Assembly (NCBI RefSeq): GCF_002101595.1
Contig: NZ_LQOM01000017.1
Coordinates: 1-55,775 of the forward strand
Source of the DNA: Mycobacterium celatum
Lineage (GTDB): Bacteria > Actinomycetota > Actinomycetes > Mycobacteriales > Mycobacteriaceae
Reading direction: 5' to 3'
DNA length: 55,775 nt
Positions 48,044 through 55,775 of the stretch are shown one piece after another (position 1 is the stretch's first letter; each line of letters begins with the position of its first letter). Made by a program: the position numbers and the translations under genes. The notes below the pieces were generated by a model. That model was not told the origin of the DNA and searched no databases. It saw only the letters and a list, made by a program, of their open reading frames with translations.

Positions 48044-48487
48044 GTGAGTGACAGCGCAGTGGAGATCACCAACCTGATCTACCGGTATGCCGAACTCCTG
48101 GATGCCGGCGACTTGGACGCGGTGGCGAGGCTGTTCGAGCACGGCCGCATCTGTGGTGTGGAGAACGGGCCGCCCCAGACGGTGTCCGCAGGGTCCGCCG
48201 CCGTCCGTCAGATGTACGAGATGGCCACCCGCATTCACGACGACGGCACTCCGAAAACCAGGCACCACACCAGCAATGTGCAGCTCTACATCGACGAGGC
48301 CGACGGGACCGCGCGCAGCACGTCCTATTACTGCGTCACCCAGGCCACGGCGGAGTTGCCGTTGCAGGTGATCGTGACGGGGCACTACAAGGACACGTTT
48401 CACCGGCTGGACGGCACCTGGTGGTTCGACACCCGGACGATGTTCGTCGACCAGCTCGGCGACGTCAGCCACCACCTGAAGTTCTGA
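48044..48487 (+). CDS. SnoaL-like / NTF2-fold protein
   Basis: A 147-aa protein. GTG at 48044 with AAGGTGAT upstream. The family start ITNLIYRYAELLDAGDLDAVARLF and the helix GSAAVRQMYEMATRI are clear, as is TRHHTSNVQLYID, whose His pair often lies in the pocket. Dehydratase, isomerase or cyclase roles are possible. Confidence 0.85.
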   Translation: MSDSAVEITNLIYRYAELLDAGDLDAVARLFEHGRICGVENGPPQTVSAGSAAVRQMYEMATRIHDDGTPKTRHHTSNVQLYIDEADGTARSTSYYCVTQATAELPLQVIVTGHYKDTFHRLDGTWWFDTRTMFVDQLGDVSHHLKF

Positions 48488-48594
48488 TCCCATGCGAGGC
48501 AGCGGCGCGTTCGAAGCAGCCACTCGGGTCGACGAGCTGTTCACGTTGTGCAGCAAGTGTTTTCGGTAGCATGCCAGACAGTGAGGAGCAGTTC

Positions 48595-49839
48595 ATGGCA
48601 GAACATCCCGTCGCGACGGCATCCCAGCACGAACAAGAGTTGGCTGCGCTTGAACTGATCGAGCATCCCGTGGTCAAAGCGGCGTACCGCAGCGTCGCAG
48701 ACCATTGGCTCCAGCGGGCAAAGCCATCGGATGCGATGCGGGAGAGGTTCGACAAGGCGTTCGCCGAGGTGATGTTCTCCGCGGCGATGTGGTCGTCCAA
48801 CCAGGACAAGCTGCGACCCAAGGTCACCTGCATCACCCGGCTCGCGCATCCGGTGGACGGCCGCCGCATTCCCGGATCTCGTTGGGGCATCGACAATCCC
48901 GACAGCATCTACCGGGTCATCCCGATCTCCGGCGACGAGCGCTATGAGATCCACGGCCGGGTGGGCGAGAACCGGATGACCGAGAACTACTTCACACTGT
49001 GGGACGCGCAGATGGGCACTGTCGACGTGCTCAACGGCCGCACCATGGCGGTCGACTCCGACGGCAGTTTCACCATCACGGTCGACGCCCAGCCCGCCAA
49101 TGGCCGGCCCAACCACGTCCAGACTTCGCCCGCGGCACACGAGTTCTACATCCGCGACGTGCTGCTGGACTGGGGTCGCGACGACCCCAACCATCTCGAC
49201 GTGCGCCGGCTCGGCGGGCCACCTGCCGCAGCGGCACGCACTCTCGACGAGCAGGCCGAGGCGACCGCGGACATGATGGCCTATTTCGCAGATTTCACGG
49301 GCAAACTCAGCCACGGCGTCTACAAGATGCCGCCGAACAATTTCAACCTGGCGTGGTCGGCGGACAAGGTCGGCGCGATGCGCAACCAGGTCTATGTGAT
49401 GGGGCGCTTCGACCTCGCCCCCGGCGAGGCATTCGTCGTCGATATGAATGACGGTGGCGCCGAATACTTCACCGTGCCGCTGAGCAACATCTGGGGCACC
49501 ACGCTGGACATCGTCGACCGCACCGGCAGCCTCAACAAGGCGCAGTCGGTTGCCAACGAGGACGGCAGCTACACGTACGTGATTTCCCCGATCGATCCCG
49601 GCGTGGCCAACTGGATCGACTCCGATGGCCTGCGCGAAGGCATCCTCACCCTGCGGATTGCCGAATTCGGCGAGGCCGGTCCGCGCGCGGACCTGGGCGC
49701 ACACGGACGTGTCGTCCAGCTGGACCGGCTCGACGCCGAGGTGCCGCAGTTGCCGCGGGTCAGCTCACACGGCCGGGAAGCCCAACTCGCCGAGCGGCGA
49801 CGAACATATCTGCGGCGCCTGCCGGAAGGGACAGTCTAG
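48595..49839 (+). CDS. DUF1214 protein, copy 2
   Basis: A 414-aa protein. The ATG at 48595 has AGGAG eight bases upstream. An ATG at 48571 lacks this. The layout parallels copy 1: YRVIPISGDERYEIHGRVGENRMTENYFTLWD, then the DUF1214 segment GRFDLAPGEAFVVDMNDGGAEYFTVPLSNIWG. It runs 2 bp before an SDR gene, so the two are cotranscribed and probably act on one substrate. Confidence 0.87.
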   Translation: MAEHPVATASQHEQELAALELIEHPVVKAAYRSVADHWLQRAKPSDAMRERFDKAFAEVMFSAAMWSSNQDKLRPKVTCITRLAHPVDGRRIPGSRWGIDNPDSIYRVIPISGDERYEIHGRVGENRMTENYFTLWDAQMGTVDVLNGRTMAVDSDGSFTITVDAQPANGRPNHVQTSPAAHEFYIRDVLLDWGRDDPNHLDVRRLGGPPAAAARTLDEQAEATADMMAYFADFTGKLSHGVYKMPPNNFNLAWSADKVGAMRNQVYVMGRFDLAPGEAFVVDMNDGGAEYFTVPLSNIWGTTLDIVDRTGSLNKAQSVANEDGSYTYVISPIDPGVANWIDSDGLREGILTLRIAEFGEAGPRADLGAHGRVVQLDRLDAEVPQLPRVSSHGREAQLAERRRTYLRRLPEGTV

Positions 49840-49841
49840 GG

Positions 49842-50678
49842 ATGGCGCGCTGGTTGATCACCGGATGCTCGACGGGATTCGGGCGCGAAATCGCCCGCGC
49901 CGCTTTACAGGACGGTCACCAAGTCGTGGTGACCGCGCGACGGGCCGATGCGGTGCAGGATTTGGTCGACGAGTTCGGTGAGCTCGCCCTGGCCGCCCAA
50001 CTCGACGTGACCGACGCCGGCCAGATCGCGGCCGCGGTGGCCGCGGCCGAGGGTGCGTTCGGCGGAGTGGACGTGCTGGTCAACAACGCCGGTCACGGCT
50101 ACCTGTCCGCGGTCGAGGAAGGCGAAGACGCCGAAGTCCGAAAGCTGTTCGACATCAACTACTTCGGTGCGGTCGACATGATCAAGGCGGTGCTGCCCGG
50201 GATGCGCGCCCGACGGACCGGGCACATCGTCAACATCTCGTCGATGACCGGATTGGTGGCCAATCCGCCCAACGCCTACTACTCGTCGACCAAATTCGCG
50301 CTGGAAGCCGTGACCGAAGCGCTGGCGGCCGAGGTGCGGCCGCTGGGCATCAAGGTCACCGCCGTCGAACCGGGGGCATTCCGCACCGATTGGGCCACCA
50401 GGTCGATGAAGGAGTCCGGCACTCCGATCGCCGACTATGCCGATGTCGCCGCGCGCAAGGACTTGATCAAGCAATTCGCCGACCATCTGCCCGGTGACCC
50501 CCGCAAGGTGGCCGAGGCGGTGCTGATGGTGACCAAGCTCGACGAGCCGCCGCTGCGGCTAATGCTGGGCCGGGACGTGCTCAAGGCGGCGCGCGACAAG
50601 ATCGCTGCAGTGACCGCGTCTATCGACGAATGGGAAGCCGTGACAAAGGATGTCAACTTCCGTCAGGATCGTTCATGA
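49842..50678 (+). CDS. Short-chain dehydrogenase/reductase
   Basis: A 278-aa classical SDR. NADP motif TGCSTGFGREIA at residues 7-18, NNAG at about 80, Ser in NISSMTG and the catalytic YYSSTK at about 146-151. The Arg pair after strand 2 (TARRADAV) favours NADPH. Starts 2 bp after the DUF1214 stop. Convergent and overlapping the acyl-CoA ligase by 16 bp. Confidence 0.92.
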   Translation: MARWLITGCSTGFGREIARAALQDGHQVVVTARRADAVQDLVDEFGELALAAQLDVTDAGQIAAAVAAAEGAFGGVDVLVNNAGHGYLSAVEEGEDAEVRKLFDINYFGAVDMIKAVLPGMRARRTGHIVNISSMTGLVANPPNAYYSSTKFALEAVTEALAAEVRPLGIKVTAVEPGAFRTDWATRSMKESGTPIADYADVAARKDLIKQFADHLPGDPRKVAEAVLMVTKLDEPPLRLMLGRDVLKAARDKIAAVTASIDEWEAVTKDVNFRQDRS

Positions 50679-52255
50679 TCGCGCGCCATCCTGGCCCGCA
50701 CGTCCTCGCGGAGCCGGGCTTTGGCGATCTTTCCACCGGACGATCGGGGCAGTTCGTCGACCACGACCAGCCGTTCGGGTAACAGCTCCTTGGAAATCCC
50801 CAGCGCCAACAAATGGTCGACGAGCTGCGGCAGCTCGATGGTGGCAGAATCGGCGAGTTCGGCGTAGACGCAGACCTTTTCGCCGAACACCGGATCGGGC
50901 ATCGCCACTGCGGCCGCTACCGCGATCGCGGGATGCGTCGTCACGGCGTCTTCCACCTGGCTGGCGCTGATGTTCTTACCGCCGCGCAGGATGAAATCGG
51001 ATGTGCGGCCGGTGACGCGCAGGTAGCCGTCGGCGTCGATCTCGCACATGTCGCCCATCCGCATCCACCCGTCACGGGTGAACAGCTTGTCGTGGTCGGC
51101 ACCGTCGATGTAGCCGAGGCTGGTGGCCGGTCCGCGGCACGCGGGCTGGCCGCGTCCCGTCGCCGTGACGTCCCGGTCGCCGTCGAAGAGCCGGACCGAC
51201 ATCTCCGGCACAATGCGCCCGGCGGTACGGAGCCGGCGTTGCCGCGAGTCATCCATCGTGGTTGCGCTGAGCAGCCCGGTCTCGTTCGAGCCGTAGAACT
51301 GCAGGATGGTCGCGCCGGTGAGTTCCTCGAACTCGGCGGCCGGCCGGTACGGCAACGCCTCGCCGCCGGTGAAAACGACACGCAGCGAGCTCAAGTCGTA
51401 GTCGCGGCAGGCGGGGTCGGCTATCAACATCGTCAATTGTGTGCTGACACAGCACAATACGGTGACCTTGTGACGCGCTATCGCCTCGCACGCCGCCGTG
51501 GTGGTGAACCGCGCCATTCTCACCGCGGTGGCGCCCAGATGGATCGGAGTCGTGTGGCTGGTCCAGATCCCGAAGCCGAACGGCGTGGGTATGACAGGCA
51601 GGAAGATGTCCTTCGATGTCAATCGCCCGTTGGCGACTGCCTTCTGATGGAAATAGTGCCAACGGTTCTGGGTGTGCACCACGCATTTGGGCGACCCAGT
51701 GGTCCCCGACGTCGAATTGATCAGGAAGACGTCGTCGGCGCCGAGCCGGGAGTCGAGTGTCAGCCCCCGGGGCTTCGCGTCGGTGTTCAGGCGCAGCGTT
51801 TCATTTATGACGTGGGTGGCCATGCTCGCCACAGTTTCGCGCTGTCGATCGGTAATGAGGAGCCCGGGCTGCGTACTGCGCAGTATCGCGTCGACTTCGC
51901 GGGTGCCGGCGCGTGCGCCGATACCGACCACAACGGCGCCGCAGCGTTCTATGGCGACGAACAGCACGTGGATCGCGGCCGAGTCGACGTGCCACACCGC
52001 GACCCGGTCCCCGCGTGCAACGCCAAGGCCGACGAGTTGTTCGGCTAAAGCGGTTGCCGCAGCGTCGAATTCACTCCAGGTCAGAGACGTTACCGAGTAG
52101 TCGATATAGGCGACACGGTCAGGTGACCGTTCGGCGTTACGCCGGACCGCGTCGGACAGCGTGGAGTCGACCCACCAACCCGCCGCGTGATATCGGGCCG
52201 ACTCCTCCGCGGTGAATGCCGGCGAACTTGCGATATCCAACCCGCTTCGCCTCAT
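50663..52255 (-). CDS. Acyl-CoA/acyl-AMP ligase (ANL superfamily)
   Basis: Activates a carboxylic acid with ATP and probably loads CoA. It is 530 aa. The AMP-binding loop is INSTSGTTGSPK at about 188-199, YGSNETG is the adenine contact, and the hinge and lid follow GDMCEIDADGYLRVTGR and FILRGGKNISASQVED. The catalytic Lys is near the end in SGGKIAKARL. It is of the cyclohexanecarboxylate/FadD type. ATG at 52255 (MRRSGLDIASS); a GTG 24 bases earlier is possible. Substrate unknown. Confidence 0.9.
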   Translation of the reverse strand: MRRSGLDIASSPAFTAEESARYHAAGWWVDSTLSDAVRRNAERSPDRVAYIDYSVTSLTWSEFDAAATALAEQLVGLGVARGDRVAVWHVDSAAIHVLFVAIERCGAVVVGIGARAGTREVDAILRSTQPGLLITDRQRETVASMATHVINETLRLNTDAKPRGLTLDSRLGADDVFLINSTSGTTGSPKCVVHTQNRWHYFHQKAVANGRLTSKDIFLPVIPTPFGFGIWTSHTTPIHLGATAVRMARFTTTAACEAIARHKVTVLCCVSTQLTMLIADPACRDYDLSSLRVVFTGGEALPYRPAAEFEELTGATILQFYGSNETGLLSATTMDDSRQRRLRTAGRIVPEMSVRLFDGDRDVTATGRGQPACRGPATSLGYIDGADHDKLFTRDGWMRMGDMCEIDADGYLRVTGRTSDFILRGGKNISASQVEDAVTTHPAIAVAAAVAMPDPVFGEKVCVYAELADSATIELPQLVDHLLALGISKELLPERLVVVDELPRSSGGKIAKARLREDVRARMARDHERS

Positions 52256-52315
52256 GGGAGCACCGTAACGCCGAGCCACGGCGAAAAAATGCCGCCCAAT
52301 GCTTACGCTTCTTCA

Positions 52316-52714
52316 ATGCACGCGAAGAGAACCGCCATCGCCACAGCGGCGATGGTGCTCGCGGGGTGCGGCGGGTCAAGCCATTCGGTGGCAACGGTGA
52401 CGTCCACGGTGCAGCCGGTGATCACCAAGACGGTGACTGTCACCGTCCCGCCGCCCGCGACTCCGCTGCCCAAAACGACCATGGACACCGATGGCACCTA
52501 CCGGATCGGCACCGACATCGAGCTGGGCACTTACCGCACCGGCGGTCGGAGCGCGGAGGGAGAATCGGATTGCTATTGGGCCAGGCTGCACAGCCTCAAT
52601 CCGACAGACATCATCGATAACAACATCGCCAACGGTCCTCAGCAAGTCGCGATTCAGCCGGGCGACGTGGCGTTCCTGACGCACAGCTGCCAGCGCTGGG
52701 AGAAGACCGACTGA
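52316..52714 (+). CDS. Small putative lipoprotein
   Basis: A 132-aa protein with an N-terminal export signal and lipobox LAGC (Cys at about 18). A Thr/Val-rich linker follows, then a small beta domain from about residue 60 (TDGTYRIGTDIELGTYRTGG) with two Cys (SDCYW and HSCQRW) that may pair. The ATG at 52316 gives the signal. Upstream in-frame codons would bury it. Divergent from the ligase. Confidence 0.85.
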   Translation: MHAKRTAIATAAMVLAGCGGSSHSVATVTSTVQPVITKTVTVTVPPPATPLPKTTMDTDGTYRIGTDIELGTYRTGGRSAEGESDCYWARLHSLNPTDIIDNNIANGPQQVAIQPGDVAFLTHSCQRWEKTD

Positions 52715-52765
52715 CCATCTGGGAAGAAGTCCGTCAACTGCCTCGCGCTGCTTTACGCTCAGATC

Positions 52766-53509
52766 ATGCGCGATCGGGACACGATCGACGCCGAGTTGCG
52801 GCGCCTGGCAGCAGCGCGCCGGTCAACCCGCGAGCACGGTCGTGCGCCGTCCACGCGTGAATTCGACGCGCTTCTCGACGAGCGCCTGGGACACCGGCCG
52901 GAGGCGCCCGAATCCGAGCCGCTTGAAGCGTCTGTCGTCAGGCCTTACCGACGTAAGAGTGTGCGGCTCCGCTTCGGCCTCCTGACGGCGTTGCCGCTAT
53001 CCCTGATAGCGGTCGTCGCAGTCATCGTGGCGATGTACACGTTCCGCAACCCGCCGCCCCCAGCGCAGCCGCCCGCTGAAGCTCCGCCGCCGTCGCAAGC
53101 GCGACCCAACCCGGCTCCGCCGACCGCTCACCCTCCGCCGCTCGACATGGTCGACAAGGCATTCATCGACGCCCTGAAGCAGGAGGAGGTGCCGATTCCC
53201 AGCCGCGAATATGTGACCAGCCATGGGCATGCGGCCTGCGACTTCCTCGCGCAGCAACAAAACTTCGCAGACGCCGTGCATTTCGTGCAGCAATCGTCGG
53301 TGTGGGACGCCAATCAAAGCGCCTACGTCACTGCGGGTGCCATCGTCTCGTACTGCCCGCAGTACCTACCTACAACCTCGGGCGACATGCGGCAGGCATC
53401 CCAGACTCCTCTCCCTGATCTGCCCAACATCCAGGGTGACCTGGAAGGGATCGAAGGCGTTCTGCAGGGCATCCGAGACGATCTGCAAGGCATCACGGGT
53501 CACCAGTAG
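52766..53509 (+). CDS. Membrane-anchored DUF732-domain protein
   Basis: A 247-aa protein. A charged N-terminal part (about 1-68) lies in the cytosol, one membrane helix at 70-91, a Pro-rich stretch at 95-125, then a DUF732-like domain (DKAFIDALKQEEVPIPSREYVTSHGHAACDFL) with Cys at about 152 and 195, typical of secreted mycobacterial small domains. The C-terminus has a repeated GxLxGIxxxLQGI heptad-like pattern. Role unknown. Confidence 0.83.
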   Translation: MRDRDTIDAELRRLAAARRSTREHGRAPSTREFDALLDERLGHRPEAPESEPLEASVVRPYRRKSVRLRFGLLTALPLSLIAVVAVIVAMYTFRNPPPPAQPPAEAPPPSQARPNPAPPTAHPPPLDMVDKAFIDALKQEEVPIPSREYVTSHGHAACDFLAQQQNFADAVHFVQQSSVWDANQSAYVTAGAIVSYCPQYLPTTSGDMRQASQTPLPDLPNIQGDLEGIEGVLQGIRDDLQGITGHQ

Positions 53510-53544
53510 CCCCGGTCGGCGTCGGGCTGACATGATTGACGGAG

Positions 53545-54789
53545 ATGAAAGCACTCGGGATCGCGGCGGCCATCGCCATAGCCCTCGCGCCGCTGCCGGC
53601 GGTAGCCGCCACCACACCCGGTGTGGCACACGCAGCTCCCTGCGCCGGTGCCGGATCGAACCCCACCTTCTGCGACGAATGCCTGTTCTGGGTGGCCGAA
53701 TATCACCTCCGGTCGTCACGGTCGTGCTACGAAGAAGGGCCGCCGCCCCGCCCGGCCCAGCCGCCCTCGAGCGCCGTGCCGGTACAGATTCCGCCGGCTC
53801 CGCCGGTGCCTGTCGTGCCGCAGCCGCCACCGCCGAGGATGACCCAGGTCGTTCCCGCGCCGCCGAGCCCGGTTCATGGTCCGAAGATCAATCCGCTGCC
53901 GCCGGGGGCGTCGCGCAGCGCCCCGCTGGTGACACCGCCCAAGCGACTGGATGCGCCGACGCAGGCTGTCGAGGCTGCCAAGGCCGCACCGGCGACGCGG
54001 GTGAGTCCCGGCATGGACAAGATGCTGCAGGTGGTGGATTTCAACCACCAGGTGCAGACCGTGGTCGACGCCCACAACGGCAACGTTGACGTCATCAAGG
54101 CCGACAACCAGTCGATGCCACGCCCCCGGCTGTGGGACTACGTCGACTACGACGCCTACCACCGGCCGATGCTGTACAACCCGCTCAATGAAGCGATGAC
54201 TTTCCGTTACTTCTACAACGGCGCCTACCGGGAGGCGTATGTGCCGGCCGGTGGCCGGATAGTGCTCGATGCGGCCGCAGCCGGTCTTTACCCGTTCACC
54301 GCGGTCGGCGACAGCCATGTTGCGGCAGGCAGCTTCCGCGGCGGGGCCTGGATACCACCGGAGGGGTGGGACGGCCCGCCGCCGCCGGACTACGCCCTGC
54401 CGCCCGCTCCGGAGGTGTACCGGGACGTCGTGGCCGAGATCCCCGCCGACGACAAGGCCGTGTCAGTCGGCCAGGTGCAGCTGGTGGGCCACGACGACAG
54501 CCAACCCGCGGGCAGCCGGGACACCTTCCTGCTCGACGACTCGACCCTGGCCTGGGGTCAGATCAACGATCCGGGCGGCAGCTCCCAGATCAAGGTGACC
54601 AAGACTCAGTCGCTGCCCGGTGTCGGGCCGACGGACAACGGCAGCTACCTGGTAGCGCTGGCCGCTTTGGAGGAGCCCAACCACTCGAGCGGACCCTGGT
54701 GGCCCTCGGCGTTGGGCTATGGGACGTTAGCACTCGCAGTCGTCCTTGTTGCCTGGGGCCTCAGCCGTGGCAACCGAGAAGAGACCTGA
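53545..54789 (+). CDS. Exported Pro-rich membrane-anchored protein
   Basis: A 414-aa protein. Signal peptide to about residue 30 (VAHAAPC). A Cys-rich patch at 33-62 (four Cys), a Pro-rich stretch (about 63-120), and a structured region with LWDYVDYDAYHRPMLYNPLNEAMTFRYFYNGAYREAYVPAGG, then one C-terminal membrane helix (SALGYGTLALAVVLVAWGL). The ribosome site is cramped (GGAG next to ATG), and TTG nine bases up is possible. Of a mycobacterial family without a known function. Confidence 0.83.
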   Translation: MKALGIAAAIAIALAPLPAVAATTPGVAHAAPCAGAGSNPTFCDECLFWVAEYHLRSSRSCYEEGPPPRPAQPPSSAVPVQIPPAPPVPVVPQPPPPRMTQVVPAPPSPVHGPKINPLPPGASRSAPLVTPPKRLDAPTQAVEAAKAAPATRVSPGMDKMLQVVDFNHQVQTVVDAHNGNVDVIKADNQSMPRPRLWDYVDYDAYHRPMLYNPLNEAMTFRYFYNGAYREAYVPAGGRIVLDAAAAGLYPFTAVGDSHVAAGSFRGGAWIPPEGWDGPPPPDYALPPAPEVYRDVVAEIPADDKAVSVGQVQLVGHDDSQPAGSRDTFLLDDSTLAWGQINDPGGSSQIKVTKTQSLPGVGPTDNGSYLVALAALEEPNHSSGPWWPSALGYGTLALAVVLVAWGLSRGNREET

Positions 54790-54804
54790 CCCCTCGGACT
54801 TTGG

Positions 54805-54878
54805 TCGGGCTGACAGGATTTGAACCTGCGACCACTTGACCCCCAGTCAAGTGCGCTACCAAACTGCGCCACAGCCCG
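54805..54878 (-). tRNA. tRNA-Pro (anticodon GGG)
   Basis: The minus strand folds as a 74-nt cloverleaf: acceptor CGGGCTG pairs with CAGCCCG, D-arm GCGCAGTTTGGTAGCGC, anticodon stem CTTGA/TCAAG with loop CTGGGGG (GGG at 34-36), T-arm with GGTTCAAATCC. No CCA is encoded. Its 3' side faces the end of the exported protein gene. Confidence 0.96.
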
Positions 54879-55043
54879 ATACCGCCGAAAGCACACTGGC
54901 GGCAGGTCGAAAGCCTACAGGAGACGGCGGTTGTCGCTCGAACCCAACGCGCGACGTTCAGGCTGTGGACGAATGTCGGACTGTGGATAACCGCGGCTCT
55001 GGGCGCACGAATGGCAAACTTGTCGGTGCGTGTCGGTAGTGTT

Positions 55044-55059
55044 TCGAACATGAGTTCGA
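55044..55059 (+). promoter_or_regulatory. SOS box (LexA site) over the start codon of the 13E12 gene
   Basis: TCGAAC-ATGA-GTTCGA is a perfect match to the mycobacterial SOS box TCGAAC-N4-GTTCGA, and its spacer contains the ATG at 55050. Known from M. tuberculosis: several 13E12-family genes are in the LexA regulon. Confidence 0.9.
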
Positions 55060-55775
55060 TACACCTAGACGATCCGCCGCAGCTGGCTGCCGCGCTCGAT
55101 GCGCTGGACGCCGCGGTAGCACACGTCCGCGAACTCGACTTCGCCAGCTACGAGCCAGCGGTGCGGCTACGCGCCCTGCAACGGCTGGAAACCGCGGCCC
55201 GCCGCCAGGCGGTGGCCGGCCACGACATCATCGTCGGCTTAACCAAGGAAGAGCCGGCCGCCATCGGTGGCGCGGTCCACAAAGTGGTCGCCGACTGGCT
55301 GCGCATCAGCCCCACCGAGGCCCGGCGGCGACTGCACAACGCCAAACAGCTGGCCCCGCGCACCACCCTGACCGGCCAAACACTGCCGCCCGAACTGCCG
55401 GCCACTGCGGTGGTGTGGCGCGACGGGCAATTGGATGCCCACCATCTGCGGGTGATCCAGAGCTTCATGCGCGACCTGCCGCACGACACCCCAGCGGCCA
55501 TCATCGCCAAGGCCGAAGCGTTTCTGGCCGACCAAGCCACCCAACTCCGGCCCGAACAGCTGGAGAAGGTCGCCAACCGCTACGCCATCACCATCAACCC
55601 CGACGGCACATTCAGCGACCAGGACCGCGCCCGCGCCCGCGGCTTTAGCTGGAGCCCGCAGCGCCGCGACGGCATGAGCATCGCCAAGCTAACCGCCACC
55701 CCCGAGCTGCGCGCCAACCTCGACGCCTGGTTCGCCCGCTTCGCCGCCCCCGGCATGTGCAACCCCGAGGTCTCC
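55050..55775 (+). CDS. 13E12 repeat family protein, DUF222 part (runs off right edge)
   Basis: The first 242 codons of a REP13E12-type protein from ATG at 55050 (MSSIHLDDPPQLAAALDALDAA). The DUF222 helical domain is seen in YEPAVRLRALQRLETAARRQAVAGHDI and RISPTEARRRLHNAKQLAPRTTLTG. An HNH nuclease domain is expected beyond the edge. The gene begins inside an SOS box, so it should respond to DNA damage. The family is repeated in mycobacterial genomes and serves as phage and prophage insertion targets. Confidence 0.9.
   Translation, partial: MSSIHLDDPPQLAAALDALDAAVAHVRELDFASYEPAVRLRALQRLETAARRQAVAGHDIIVGLTKEEPAAIGGAVHKVVADWLRISPTEARRRLHNAKQLAPRTTLTGQTLPPELPATAVVWRDGQLDAHHLRVIQSFMRDLPHDTPAAIIAKAEAFLADQATQLRPEQLEKVANRYAITINPDGTFSDQDRARARGFSWSPQRRDGMSIAKLTATPELRANLDAWFARFAAPGMCNPEVS

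Overview
The window is high-GC actinobacterial DNA and reads as a slow-growing Mycobacterium. The left half is an ESX-5 type VII secretion locus (eccB5, eccC5, several PE/PPE genes, esxM, esxN, espG5, eccD5 and the start of mycP5, all on the minus strand). ESX-5 is known only from slow growers, and malQ flanks eccB5 as it does in M. tuberculosis.

Layout, 1 to 25.8 kb: reading the minus strand from the right, the order is eccB5-eccC5, a PE with an internal deletion, a PPE, and a sirA-cysH-che1 assimilatory sulfur operon in which every gene carries a lesion. Next comes a second cyp143 on the plus strand whose N-terminus is PPE-like, then two almost identical PPE genes each preceded by a decayed PE, an intact PE plus a frameshifted PPE, a plus-strand methyltransferase, a small helical protein, a divergent ferredoxin/cyp143 pair, a plus-strand SnoaL-like gene, PE19, esxM, esxN, espG5, eccD5 and mycP5. 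The conserved secretion core is intact. The cargo region between eccC5 and PE19 has been heavily rearranged by duplication, deletion, gene conversion and insertion. Tandem TGTTCAYYC motifs at exact 21-bp spacing lie about 90-170 bp upstream of three PE units (one of them decayed) and have not been assigned to any known regulator here.

Layout, 26 to 55.8 kb: this is an ordinary mycobacterial metabolic region. It holds malQ, an F420-type oxidoreductase, SnoaL-like proteins, a glycosyltransferase, a cytochrome b/molybdopterin fusion, a type II NADH dehydrogenase-like flavoprotein, a mycothiol-dependent isomerase-like protein with a divergent TetR regulator, an Orn/Lys/Arg decarboxylase family protein, a lipid-binding-fold protein, topoisomerase IB, a DUF4407 membrane protein, an NlpC/P60-like protein, a sulfotransferase/TetR/DUF1214 group, a MOSC protein, methyltransferase and SDR run, a second DUF1214/SDR pair, an acyl-CoA ligase and three exported or membrane proteins. 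A tRNA-Pro(GGG) and the start of a 13E12-family gene with a perfect SOS box over its start codon close the window.

How it works together: EccB5, EccC5, EccD5 and MycP5 (with EccE5 and EccA5 expected beyond the left edge) form the membrane machine. EspG5 chaperones the PE/PPE pairs, and EsxM/EsxN are WXG100 substrates. CYP143 with its [3Fe-4S] ferredoxin is a conserved passenger of ESX-5 loci. Comparisons with M. tuberculosis proteins are from memory, not from a search.
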